A model generated the notes under the pieces. It worked only from the letters and a program-made list of their open reading frames with translations, searched no databases and was not told the origin of the DNA. Both the position numbers and the translations under genes were made by a program. A stretch of DNA of 64,000 bases from contig NZ_BOOK01000010.1 of assembly GCF_016863195.1 (NCBI RefSeq), positions 186,001 to 250,000 on the forward strand. Reading direction: 5' to 3'. Within the stretch, counting starts at the first letter, position 1. Every line of letters starts with the position of its first letter. Positions 18,999-26,170 of this stretch are shown piece by piece. The DNA is from Paraplanobispora takensis (GTDB taxonomy: Bacteria; Actinomycetota; Actinomycetes; Streptosporangiales; Streptosporangiaceae).

Positions 18999-19723
18999 GT
19001 GTGGATGCCGCACTCGGTCTTGCCCATCCCGGCCCAGCGGCCGCTGCGCGGGTCCTCGCCGGGGGCCACCTGGCGGGTGCAGGGGGCGCAGCCGATCGAG
19101 GGGTAGTTGTCGTAGTGCAGAGGGTTGATCAGCACGCCGTTGTCGGCCATGTAGTTGTCGACGTCGTCCTGCGTCCAGCGGGCGATCGGGTTGACCTTGA
19201 CCATCTGCCGCTTGGCGTCCCACTCCACGACCTTGATGCCGGCGCGGGTGGTCGCCTCGTCCCGGCGGATGCCGGAGACCCAGGCGAGGTACGGCTCCAG
19301 CGCGCGGTTGAGCGGCTCCACCTTGCGCAGGTAGCAGCACAGGTCGGGGTTGCGGCCGAACAGCCGCGGGCCCAGGTCGCGCTCCTGCTCGGCCACGGTC
19401 CGGGACGGTTGCACGTTGATCACGTTGACGTCGTAGACCTGCTGGACCGCGTCACGGGTGCCGATCGTCTCGGCGAAGTGGTAGCCGGTGTCGATGAAGA
19501 GCACGTCCACGCCCGGCTTCACCCGGCTGACCAGGTCGATCATCAGCGCGTCGCTCATCGACGCGGTCAGGCAGAGCCGGTCGCCGAAGGTCGCCGCCGC
19601 CCAGCGGATGATCTCGATGGCCGGGGCGTCCTCCAGGAAGCGCGCGGCCGACTCGACGATGTCCTGCATGTCGAGCGCGCCGCGCTGCTGACGTAACCCG
19701 ATTTCAACGTCCACGATGCTCAT
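18995..19723 (-). CDS. cysH: Assimilatory adenylyl-sulfate (APS) reductase CysH
   Basis: A 242-residue reductase converting activated sulfate to sulfite with thioredoxin. Motifs are FGDRLCLTASMSDALMIDLV in the nucleotide site, FIDTGYHFAETI, the pairs DLCCYLRK and GCAPCTR that bind a 4Fe-4S cluster, and the catalytic KTECGIH at the C-terminus. The double-cysteine cluster motifs mark the APS-type rather than the PAPS-type enzyme. ATG 19723 lies in ATGA overlapping the zinc-ribbon gene stop, and its own stop overlaps the chelatase start as GTGA. No cysDN sulfate adenylyltransferase genes lie in the window. Confidence 0.95.
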   Translation of the reverse strand: MSIVDVEIGLRQQRGALDMQDIVESAARFLEDAPAIEIIRWAAATFGDRLCLTASMSDALMIDLVSRVKPGVDVLFIDTGYHFAETIGTRDAVQQVYDVNVINVQPSRTVAEQERDLGPRLFGRNPDLCCYLRKVEPLNRALEPYLAWVSGIRRDEATTRAGIKVVEWDAKRQMVKVNPIARWTQDDVDNYMADNGVLINPLHYDNYPSIGCAPCTRQVAPGEDPRSGRWAGMGKTECGIHT

Positions 19724-19866
19724 GAGGTTCGCACTCCGATTCCAAGGAATTTCAGCTTGAAGGCGCGGGCGCACGAGCGGCAGTACCAGCCGCCGTCGCC
19801 CTCGTAGGGCTCCAGGTCCTCTTCACCGCAGTAGGGGCAGTGGAACGGGACCGCACGCTCGCTCAC
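19720..19866 (-). CDS. 48-aa zinc-ribbon protein of the sulfite operon
   Basis: A tiny 48-residue protein with two CxxC knuckles (FHCPYCGEED and WYCRSCARAF), a rubredoxin-like zinc ribbon. It is too short for most gene finders, yet it is locked between sir and cysH by 4-nt overlaps on both sides (GTGA at its start, ATGA at its end). Its composition and position imply a true gene. A small metal-binding partner of the reductases, or an electron or redox helper, is possible, but no function is established by what I can see. Confidence 0.85.
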   Translation of the reverse strand: MSERAVPFHCPYCGEEDLEPYEGDGGWYCRSCARAFKLKFLGIGVRTS

Positions 19867-21545
19867 TTGAGGTCCGCCTCGTCGGCGCGCTGGACCCACT
19901 CGGCGAAGGTCTCGCCCTCGTTCTTCTGCTTGTCGAAATTGCGCAGGACCCGCTCGACGTAGTCGGGCAGTTCCTCGGCGGTGGCCTTCAGGCCGCGGAC
20001 CTTGCGGCCGAAGCCGGCGTTGACGCCCAGCGAGCCGCCCAGGTGGATCTGGAAGCCCTCGACCTGCTCGCCGGCCTCGTTGACCACGAGCTGGCCCTTG
20101 AGGCCGATGTCGGCGGTCTGGATGCGCGCGCAGGAGTTCGGGCAGCCGTTGACGTTGATGGTCAGCGGCTCGGCGAAGTCCGGCAGGCGGGCCTCCAGCT
20201 CGTCGATCAGGTTCGAGGCGGTGGCCTTGGTCTCGACGATCGCCAGCTTGCAGTACTCGATGCCGGTGCAGGCCATGGTCTGGCGGCGGAAGGTGGAGGG
20301 GTTGACCCGCAGGTCGTTGGCCTCCAGCTCGGCGACGAGGCTGTCGACCCGGTCGGGGGCGACGTCGAGGATGACCATCTTCTGCTCGACCGTGGTGCGG
20401 ATCCGGCCGGAGCCGTGCCGCTCGGCGATGTCGGCGATCAGGTGCAGCTTGTCGCCGTCGAGGCGGCCGACCCGCGGCGCGAAGCCGACGTAGAAGTTGC
20501 CGTCCTTCTGCGGGCGGACGCCCACGTGATCGCGGCGGCCGTCGCGCGGCAGCTCGGGCGCGGGGCCGTCGGGCAGGGTGTAGCCGAGGTACTCCTTCTC
20601 CAGGATCTCGCGGAACTTCTCCGGGCCCCAGTCGTTGACCAGGAACTTGATCCGCGCCCGGTGGCGCAGGCGGCGGTAGCCGTAGTCGCGGAAGATGCCG
20701 ATCACGCCGCCGTAGACCTCGGAGGCCTGCTCGGGGGTGACGAAGACGCCCAGCCGCTTGGCCAGCATCGGGTTGGTCGACAACCCGCCGCCGACCCACA
20801 GGTCGTAGCCGCGCTCGCCGTTCTCGTCGACGACGCCGACGAAGGCCACGTCGTTGATCTCGTGCACCGTGCAGTGCGCCGGGCAGCCGGAGACCGCCGT
20901 CTTGAACTTGCGCGGCAGGTTGGAGTACTCGGGGTTGCCGATGAAGTCGTCGTGGATCCGGCGGATCTCCGCGGTGCCGTCGAGGACCTCGTCGGTGTCG
21001 ATCCCGGCCAGCGGGCAGCCGATGATGACGCGCGGGGTGTCGCCGCAGGCCTCGGTGGTGGACAGGCCCACCGCCTCCAGCCGCTCCCAGATGTCCGGCA
21101 CGGACTCGATCTCGATCCAGTGCAGCTGGATGTTCTGCCGGTCGGTGACGTCGGCGGTGCCGCGGCCGTACTCGTTGGAGATGTCGGCGATGACGCGCAG
21201 CTGCTCCACCGTGAGCTGGCCGCCGTCGATGCGGACGCGGAGCATGAAGTAGCGGTCGTCGAGCTCCTCCGGCTCCAGGACCGCGGTCTTGCCGCCGTCG
21301 ATCCCGGGCTTGCGCTGGGTGTAGAGCCCGTACCAGCGCATCCTGCCGCGCAGGTCGGCCGGGTCGATGGAGTCGAAGCCGGCCTTGGAGTAGATGTCGA
21401 TGATCCGCTGACGGACGTTGAGCCCGTCGTCGTTCTTCTTGTTCTCCTCGTTCTTGTTCAGCGGCTCGCGATAACCGAGAGCCCACTGACCTTCGCCGCG
21501 CGGGCGCTTGTGGTGGCGGTTGGCCGAACGGGCCGGGGTCGTCAT
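19863..21545 (-). CDS. sir: Ferredoxin-dependent sulfite (nitrite/sulfite) reductase
   Basis: A 560-residue sirohaem/4Fe-4S enzyme reducing sulfite to sulfide. It has the two ferredoxin-like half-domains (LRVRIDGGQLTVEQLRVIADISNEYG and its C-terminal counterpart) and RMRWYGLYTQRKPG, which holds the tyrosine of the family's Tyr-Cys region. The cluster-binding cysteines are in MACTGIEYCK and NGCPNSCAR. Adjacent cysH and chelatase genes favour sulfite over nitrite. ATG 21545 is preceded by AAGGAC. The gene heads a four-gene operon (sir, zinc ribbon, cysH, chelatase), all joined by 4-nt overlaps and controlled by an upstream cysteine leader peptide. Confidence 0.93.
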   Translation of the reverse strand: MTTPARSANRHHKRPRGEGQWALGYREPLNKNEENKKNDDGLNVRQRIIDIYSKAGFDSIDPADLRGRMRWYGLYTQRKPGIDGGKTAVLEPEELDDRYFMLRVRIDGGQLTVEQLRVIADISNEYGRGTADVTDRQNIQLHWIEIESVPDIWERLEAVGLSTTEACGDTPRVIIGCPLAGIDTDEVLDGTAEIRRIHDDFIGNPEYSNLPRKFKTAVSGCPAHCTVHEINDVAFVGVVDENGERGYDLWVGGGLSTNPMLAKRLGVFVTPEQASEVYGGVIGIFRDYGYRRLRHRARIKFLVNDWGPEKFREILEKEYLGYTLPDGPAPELPRDGRRDHVGVRPQKDGNFYVGFAPRVGRLDGDKLHLIADIAERHGSGRIRTTVEQKMVILDVAPDRVDSLVAELEANDLRVNPSTFRRQTMACTGIEYCKLAIVETKATASNLIDELEARLPDFAEPLTINVNGCPNSCARIQTADIGLKGQLVVNEAGEQVEGFQIHLGGSLGVNAGFGRKVRGLKATAEELPDYVERVLRNFDKQKNEGETFAEWVQRADEADLK

Positions 21546-21579
21546 GTGCGCGTCCTTATTCGGAGGTGGGGTGTTTTCC

Positions 21580-21660
21580 GGGCACGCGCAGGCACCTCCC
21601 GCCTCATCGTCGAGTGCGGGGGAAGATCGCTCAGAGAGAGTGACGCCTGTGCGGGTGCCC
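21580..21660 (-). promoter_or_regulatory. Attenuator-like stem in the sir leader
   Basis: GGGCACGCGCAGGC (21580-21593, plus strand) can pair with GCCTGTGCGGGTGCCC (21645-21660), giving 6-bp and 4-5-bp helices with a small internal loop. It lies between the leader peptide stop and the sir ribosome site, where translation of the leader could decide its formation. Confidence 0.45.
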
Positions 21661-21694
21661 CGGGCTGCGTCAGGTCAGCGGCGGAGGGCGACGG

Positions 21695-21778
21695 TCAACG
21701 GACGTCACAACAGATGGCGCTACGGACACGCAAAAGGTCGACGTGGCGTCGCACGACGAGCATGGGGTCCGCTGGCAT
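21695..21778 (-). CDS. Cysteine-containing leader peptide of the sulfite operon
   Basis: A 27-residue ORF starting MPADPMLVV, continuing RRHVDLLRVRSAICCDVR and stopping 149 nt before sir. The RRHVDLxRV...AIC pattern is the conserved actinobacterial sulfur-gene leader peptide, and tandem Cys codons (TGT TGT) sit near its end. The ATG at 21778 lies 7 nt after a -10 hexamer, so the mRNA probably begins at the start codon (leaderless). An internal ATG at 21763 could also serve. By analogy with cysteine-responsive attenuators of mycobacteria, stalling at the Cys codons when cysteine is scarce should raise operon expression. Confidence 0.85.
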   Translation of the reverse strand: MPADPMLVVRRHVDLLRVRSAICCDVR

Positions 21779-21785
21779 GTCCCCG

Positions 21786-21814
21786 ACGATACCTTGGCGG
21801 CCCGAGATGTCCAA
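21786..21814 (-). promoter_or_regulatory. Promoter of the leader peptide and sulfite operon
   Basis: On the minus strand TTGGAC (-35, 21809-21814) and TATCGT (-10, 21786-21791) are separated by exactly 17 nt. The predicted transcription start coincides with the leader ATG at 21778. Confidence 0.75.
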
Positions 21815-21918
21815 TATCGGGTCCACACTCTGGACGCACGCGAACGCATCGTGGACACGGGCGGACGCACCGCGGACGTGCGGGGCGGCCGGACCGGCGG
21901 CGGAGAGCGGGGGAGGGA

Positions 21919-22053
21919 TCAGCCCTGGCGCGGCCAGTCGAGCGGCGACTCGCGGGGCGTCTCGGCGGGCTGGTGCTGGCAGTCGCACCACGACCCGCCC
22001 GGGCACTCCTCGTGGCGGCTGTCTTTGCACTTGTCGCAGATCATGCCTCCCAT
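21919..22053 (-). CDS. Small cysteine-rich protein
   Basis: A protein of 41-44 residues: MICDKCKDSRHEE, then CPGGSWCDCQHQPAE and a polar tail ending DWPRQG. Six cysteines in CxxC/CxC spacing suggest a metal-binding or redox role. The pattern CPGGSWCDCQH looks like a small conserved actinobacterial protein. Two starts are possible: ATG 22053, or ATG 22044, which has GGGAGG immediately before it but too close. It is divergent from the YihY-like gene. Function unknown. Confidence 0.6.
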   Translation of the reverse strand: MGGMICDKCKDSRHEECPGGSWCDCQHQPAETPRESPLDWPRQG

Positions 22054-22199
22054 TGTGCGCTCATCACCCGCTTTCCCCACGCAGACGGGCGAATCAGCGC
22101 GTTGCCGCTCTCCGCACGTCCCGCCGCGGACGACCGGGGCCCCGGACGGCCGATGACCGGGCTCGTTATAGCGCACCGCAGGGCATACCGTTGTGTGGC

Positions 22200-23201
22200 A
22201 TGACGTCCACTGAGGCCTCGACGCGGCGGCCCGGGCCCAAGCGGCGCAGGCCGCGGTGGGCCCACTCCAGGCTGCGCCGGCACAGCGCCAGGCTGCAGGC
22301 CGGACTGTCGTGGGTGCGGGGCACCGACACGTGGTCGTTGCTCGTCGCGACCGTCAACGCGGGCATCGCCTACCGGGTCACCGGGCTGGCCGGTGAGGCG
22401 GCGTTCTTCGCGCTGCTGTCGCTGCCGCCGTTCGTGCTCGGCCTGATCGGCGTGGTCGGCCAGCTCACCTCGGTGTTCGGCCCGGAGACCGTGCAGGACA
22501 TCACCGTCTGGATCGAGCTCCAGGCGCACCTGCTGTTCACCGACAACGCGGTGGACAGCGTCGTCACCCCGCTCATCGACGACGTGCTGAACCCGCGCAA
22601 CCAGGTCTCGCTGATCTCGGTGGGCTTCCTGCTCGCGCTGTGGTCGGGCTCGCGGGCGCTGTTCGTCTACGTGGACCTGATATCGGTGGCGTACGGCCTC
22701 GGCGAGGAACGCGGGATCATCCGCACCCGCCTGATGTCCTTCGGGCTCTATCTCGCGGGCCTGCTGAGCGGGCTGTTCGTCATGCCCGTCCTGGTGCTGG
22801 GCCCCGCGGCGCTGCAGGGCGCGCTGCCGCCGGACTACGCGATGCTGGTGGACGTCCTCTACTGGCCGGTGGTCGTCGTCGGCTCGGTCTTCTTCCTCAC
22901 GCTCCTGTACCACGTGAGCGTCCCGGTGCGCACGCGCTGGTGGCGGGAGATGCCCGGGGCCGTGCTGGCCCTCATCATCTGGATCGCCTGCGCCGCCGTG
23001 CTGCGCGAGGTGCTCGCCGCGTGGTTCTCGCCGGTGTCCATCTACGGATCGCTGGCCGCCCCCATCGCGGTGCTCCTGTGGCTCTACATCACCGCGCTCG
23101 CCGTACTCATCGGCGCCATCCTCAACGCCGAGGTGGACCGCCTGTGGCCGGCCGACGGCACCGGGCGCCTCGGCAAGACCGGCCAGTCCGCTATCGTCTA
23201 A
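22200..23201 (+). CDS. YihY/BrkB-family membrane protein
   Basis: A 333-residue integral membrane protein of the YihY/virulence factor BrkB family (PF03631), with a basic N-terminal cytoplasmic segment (RRPGPKRRRPRWAHSRLRRHSARL) and about six membrane helices. Family features include GIAYRVTGLAGEAAFFALLSLPPFVL, LLALWSGSRALFVYVDLISVAYGLGEERGIIRTRL and the C-terminal SIYGSLAAPIAVLLWLYITALAVLIGAILNAEVDR. The molecular role of the family is not settled. The stop is 2 nt before the first bases of the ZTP riboswitch. The ATG at 22200 has a weak ribosome site. Confidence 0.9.
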   Translation: MTSTEASTRRPGPKRRRPRWAHSRLRRHSARLQAGLSWVRGTDTWSLLVATVNAGIAYRVTGLAGEAAFFALLSLPPFVLGLIGVVGQLTSVFGPETVQDITVWIELQAHLLFTDNAVDSVVTPLIDDVLNPRNQVSLISVGFLLALWSGSRALFVYVDLISVAYGLGEERGIIRTRLMSFGLYLAGLLSGLFVMPVLVLGPAALQGALPPDYAMLVDVLYWPVVVVGSVFFLTLLYHVSVPVRTRWWREMPGAVLALIIWIACAAVLREVLAAWFSPVSIYGSLAAPIAVLLWLYITALAVLIGAILNAEVDRLWPADGTGRLGKTGQSAIV

Positions 23202-23202
23202 G

Positions 23203-23268
23203 CCGCGACTGGCGCATTGGGTGGGTAACCACCGGGGAGCGGAATGGCGGAGGCCGCGCGCCTGGGTC
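23203..23268 (+). ncRNA. ZTP (pfl) riboswitch upstream of glyA
   Basis: The sequence contains the hallmark blocks of the pfl motif in order: CGACTGGCG near the 5' end, GGGTGGGTAACCACCGGGGAG with its internal GGTGG/CCACC helix, and the pseudoknot-forming GCGCCTGGGTC near the 3' end. It ends about 50 nt before glyA, a classical target. The aptamer senses ZMP/ZTP, which builds up when 10-formyltetrahydrofolate is short, and should switch on glyA to restore one-carbon units. Confidence 0.88.
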
Positions 23269-23320
23269 TTCGTGCGTTGTCAACGATGCCCGTCAAAGAT
23301 GACTAGGGAGTGAAGGCGCC

Positions 23321-24577
23321 ATGAGTTCTCTTTCCAGTGTCGACCCGCAGATCGCCGAGCTGGTCAAGGCCGAGGAGCGCCGCCAGGCCGACACCGTCAA
23401 GCTGATCGCCTCGGAGAACTACGTCTCCAAGGCGGTGCTGGAGGCGACGGGGACCGTCCTCACCAACAAGTACTCCGAGGGCTACCCCGGCAAGCGCTAC
23501 TACGAGGGTCAGCAGGTCATCGACCAGATCGAGACCGTCGCCATCGAGCGGGCCAAGTCGCTGTTCGGGGTCAACCACGCCAACGTCCAGCCCTACTCGG
23601 GCTCGCCCGCCAACCTCGCCGTCTACATGGCCTTCCTCAGCCCCGGCGACACCGTGATGGGCATGGGCCTGCCCTTCGGCGGCCACCTGACCCACGGCTG
23701 GTCGGTCTCGGCCACCGGCAAGTGGTTCACCCCGGTCCGGTACGGCGTGCGCAAGGACACCGGCCGCGTCGACATGGACGAGGTCCGCGAGATCGCCCTG
23801 CGCGAGCGCCCGAAGCTGATCTTCTGCGGCGGCACCGCCATCCCGCGCACCATCGACTTCCCGGCCTTCGCCGAGATCGCCCGTGAGGTCGGCGCCGTCC
23901 TGGCGGCCGACATCGCGCACATCGCCGGTCTCGTCGCCGGCGGCGCCCACCCGTCGCCGGTCGGCCACGCCGACGTCATCTCCACCACGACGCACAAGAC
24001 GCTGCGCGGCCCCCGCGGCGCCATGCTGATGGCCACCTCCGACGAGCACGCCACGGCGCTGAACAAGGCCGTCTTCCCCGGCCTGCAGGGCGGCCCGCAC
24101 AACCACACCACCGCGGCCATCGCGGTGGCGCTCAAGGAGGCGGACACCGAGGAGTTCAAGGCCTACGCCCACCAGGTGGTCGCCAACGCCCGGGCGCTGG
24201 CCGAGGAACTCGCCGCCCGCGGGTTCGACCTCGTCTCCGGCGGCACCGACAACCACCTGATCCTGATGGACCTGACGCCCAAGGGCATCGGCGGCAAGCC
24301 CGCCGCCCAGGCGCTGGACCGGGCGGGCCTGGAGACCAACTACAACACCGTGCCGTTCGACACCCGCAAGCCGTTCGACCCCTCGGGCATCCGGATCGGC
24401 ACCGCCGGTGTGACCAGCCGTGGCATGGGCGAGGGCGAGATGCGGCAGATCGGCGCGTGGATCGACCAGGTCGTCACCGCGCTGGCCAAGGGCGAGGACG
24501 AGGCCGAGCACGCCGTCACCCGCGTCCTGGGCGAGGTGCGCGAGCTGACCTCCCGCTTCCCGGCCCCCGGCCTGTAG
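23321..24577 (+). CDS. glyA: Serine hydroxymethyltransferase
   Basis: A 418-residue PLP enzyme converting serine and tetrahydrofolate to glycine and 5,10-methylene-THF. Features are TVKLIASENYVSKAV, NKYSEGYPGKRYYEGQ, ADIAHIAGLVAGG, the PLP lysine in STTTHKTLRGPRGA and IRIGTAGVTSRGMGEGEM. Length is canonical. ATG 23321 follows GGGAGTGAAGG. The gene is alone behind the ZTP riboswitch, which ties it to folate one-carbon status. Confidence 0.97.
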   Translation: MSSLSSVDPQIAELVKAEERRQADTVKLIASENYVSKAVLEATGTVLTNKYSEGYPGKRYYEGQQVIDQIETVAIERAKSLFGVNHANVQPYSGSPANLAVYMAFLSPGDTVMGMGLPFGGHLTHGWSVSATGKWFTPVRYGVRKDTGRVDMDEVREIALRERPKLIFCGGTAIPRTIDFPAFAEIAREVGAVLAADIAHIAGLVAGGAHPSPVGHADVISTTTHKTLRGPRGAMLMATSDEHATALNKAVFPGLQGGPHNHTTAAIAVALKEADTEEFKAYAHQVVANARALAEELAARGFDLVSGGTDNHLILMDLTPKGIGGKPAAQALDRAGLETNYNTVPFDTRKPFDPSGIRIGTAGVTSRGMGEGEMRQIGAWIDQVVTALAKGEDEAEHAVTRVLGEVRELTSRFPAPGL

Positions 24578-24585
24578 GGCGCCGC

Positions 24586-24607
24586 CCGGGCCGGTCCGCG
24601 GGCCCGG
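24586..24607 (+). terminator. Hairpin after glyA
   Basis: CCGGGCC (24586-24592) pairs with GGCCCGG (24601-24607) over an 8-nt loop, 8 nt after the glyA stop. No T-run follows. Confidence 0.5.
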
Positions 24608-24630
24608 TGGGAGCTCCCCGCGATAAACCA

Positions 24631-24661
24631 TTGTGATCACGGGCCGGGTCCGCGTTATAGT
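24631..24661 (+). promoter_or_regulatory. Promoter of the rsgA leader transcript
   Basis: TTGTGA (24631-24636) and TATAGT (24656-24661) with a 19-nt spacer; reading TTATAG as -10 gives 18. It is the only AT-rich stretch here and gives a start near 24668, about 50 nt before the leader ORF. Confidence 0.5.
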
Positions 24662-24718
24662 GGGCCCGGCTCCGCCGCTCTGTCAGCAGGGCGGCCATGA
24701 CATTCGGAGGTGAGGACT

Positions 24719-24772
24719 ATGCGGGTCTTTCTGACGACCATGCCGTCCGTCAGCCTCCGGGTGTCCGCCTAG
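24719..24772 (+). CDS. 17-codon leader peptide upstream of rsgA
   Basis: ATG at 24719, preceded by a near-perfect ribosome site GGAGGTGAGGACT, opens an ORF coding MRVFLTTMPSVSLRVSA and stopping at TAG 24772. So strong a site for so short a frame, 85 nt before the next gene, argues for a regulatory leader peptide. Its last codons contain CCGGGTGTCC, which can pair with a later segment, so ribosome position would affect mRNA folding. The residue sensed is not obvious (Ser, Val, Thr and Leu are frequent). Confidence 0.6.
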   Translation: MRVFLTTMPSVSLRVSA

Positions 24773-24829
24773 CCAGAGCGCGCTCATCGCGAGCCGTGTC
24801 CGGCCGATCAGCCGACACGGGACACCCGG
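24757..24829 (+). promoter_or_regulatory. Mutually exclusive hairpins in the rsgA leader
   Basis: CCGGGTGTCC (24757-24766, inside the leader ORF) can pair with GGACACCCGG (24820-24829). Alternatively CCGTGTC (24794-24800) pairs with GACACGG (24814-24820), helped by GGC/GCC, with a 6-nt loop. The two stems share base 24820 and compete, as in attenuators. A pyrimidine-rich CTTCTTCTCC follows. Confidence 0.5.
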
Positions 24830-24857
24830 CTTCTTCTCCGTAAGCCTCACAAAGGGT

Positions 24858-25985
24858 GTGTCCACGTTGTCCTCACCAGTTCTGTCTGGTTCCTTCGATC
24901 TCTCCTCGCTCGGCTGGAACGACTCCCTCGCCGCCGAGCTCCCCGACGGTGCGGTCCCCGCCCGGGTGGCCCGCGTCGACCGCGGCGCCGCCGAGGTGAT
25001 CGGCGCCGAGGGTCATCTCCAGGTCCACTACGGAGCCCGGGTACGGCGGGCCGCCGCCGCCGACCCGGTGGCCCTGCCCTGCGTGGGCGACTGGGCCGTG
25101 CTGCGGCGGCTGCCCGAGGGGCGCTTCGAGCTCGACGGGCTGCTGCCGCGCCGTACCGCCTTCGTCCGGGGCGGGGTGGGCCGCACCTCGCGGGGCGGCC
25201 TGTCCGACGACTCCCAGGGTCAGGTGCTGGCCGCCAACGTCGACGTGGTGTTCGTCGCCGAGCCGGCCCTGCACGCCACCGACACCGCCGACCTGGGCAG
25301 GATCGAGCGGCTGCTCGCCCTGGCCTGGGAGAGCGGCGGGCAGCCGGTGGTGCTCGTCACCAAGGCCGACCTCGTCGAGGAGAGCCTCGACTTCCTGATG
25401 GAGGAGGTCGCCGCCGCCGCGCCCGGCGTGGACGTGCACGCGGTCTGCTCCCTCACCGGGCAGGGCGTGGACATCGTCCGCGGCTACCTGGCCGGCACCC
25501 GCACCGCCGTGGTGCTGGGCGCCTCGGGCGCCGGCAAGTCCACGCTCGTCAACGCCCTGGCCGGGGAGGCGGTGATGGAGACCCAGCAGGTCCGCGCCGG
25601 GGACGGCCGGGGCCGGCACACCACCGTGCACCGGGAGCTCATCCCGCTGTCCGCCGGGGGCCTCGTCATCGACACCCCGGGCATCCGCCGCGTCGGCCTG
25701 TACGACATGGGCGAGGGTGTGGACATGGTCTTCTCCGACATCGAGGAGCTCGCGGGGCGGTGCAGGTTCGCCGACTGCGCCCACGACAGCGAGCCCGGCT
25801 GCGCCGTCGTCGAGGCGATCGAGGACGGCACGCTCCCCGAGCGCCGGCTGACCAGCTGGAAGAAGCTCCAGCGGGAGGCGGCGTGGATGGCCTCGCGGAC
25901 CGACGCGCGGCTGCGCAAGGAGCGGCAGGACCGGTGGAAGGTGATCCACAAGGAGATGCGGAGGGCGGGACGCAACCGTCCCTGA
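24858..25985 (+). CDS. rsgA: Ribosome small-subunit-dependent GTPase A
   Basis: A 375-residue circularly permuted GTPase acting in 30S ribosome maturation. An N-terminal OB-fold (about 35-100) precedes the GTPase domain in the permuted order G4 (VLVTKADLV), G1 (GASGAGKSTLVN) and G3 (IDTPGIRRVG). The zinc-binding C-terminal domain has CRFADCAHDSEPGCAV. GTG 24858 is used; a TTG at 24867 is also possible. It is preceded by a candidate leader peptide and competing hairpins. Standard actinobacterial length. Confidence 0.92.
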   Translation: MSTLSSPVLSGSFDLSSLGWNDSLAAELPDGAVPARVARVDRGAAEVIGAEGHLQVHYGARVRRAAAADPVALPCVGDWAVLRRLPEGRFELDGLLPRRTAFVRGGVGRTSRGGLSDDSQGQVLAANVDVVFVAEPALHATDTADLGRIERLLALAWESGGQPVVLVTKADLVEESLDFLMEEVAAAAPGVDVHAVCSLTGQGVDIVRGYLAGTRTAVVLGASGAGKSTLVNALAGEAVMETQQVRAGDGRGRHTTVHRELIPLSAGGLVIDTPGIRRVGLYDMGEGVDMVFSDIEELAGRCRFADCAHDSEPGCAVVEAIEDGTLPERRLTSWKKLQREAAWMASRTDARLRKERQDRWKVIHKEMRRAGRNRP

Positions 25986-25996
25986 CCCGCGAGCGC

Positions 25997-26064
25997 CGGT
26001 GACTTGCGACCATCGGTGATCCGTGACCGCCGGTGATCCGTGACCGCCGGTGCTCCGCGACGGG
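25997..26064. repeat. Four 17-bp tandem repeats
   Basis: The unit CGGTGATCCGTGACCGC occurs exactly at 26014-26030 and 26031-26047, with degenerate copies before (25997-26013) and after (26048-26064). It lies in the gap between rsgA and the phosphoribosyltransferase gene. There are no spacers, so it is not CRISPR; the role is unknown. Confidence 0.8.
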
Positions 26065-26170
26065 TCCGGCGGCGCGGTCCGGCTCCGGCCGGGGGACCGT
26101 CACTCGGATAGGGGTATGACCGCTATGTGAGTTATGGGAAGGTTCCTCCGGCCGGTGGACGGGGAACGCC

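Noticed and set aside
18999-19340. N-terminal extension of the chelatase
   Set aside because: The extension lies inside cysH in another frame; GTGA overlap at 18998 gives the natural start at the VAHGSR-type N-terminus.
21546-21780. SAM or other sulfur riboswitch upstream of sir
   Set aside because: No SAM-box core was found; the Cys-coding leader peptide with its promoter explains the region better.
20043-23201. Long plus-strand open frame running from the sulfite reductase region into the YihY gene
   Set aside because: Only its last third (from 22200) is a real protein; the earlier part is antisense to sir and includes the leader peptide region.
25997-26064. Possible CRISPR-like or iteron array
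   Set aside because: No spacers, only four short copies, and no replication or Cas gene nearby.
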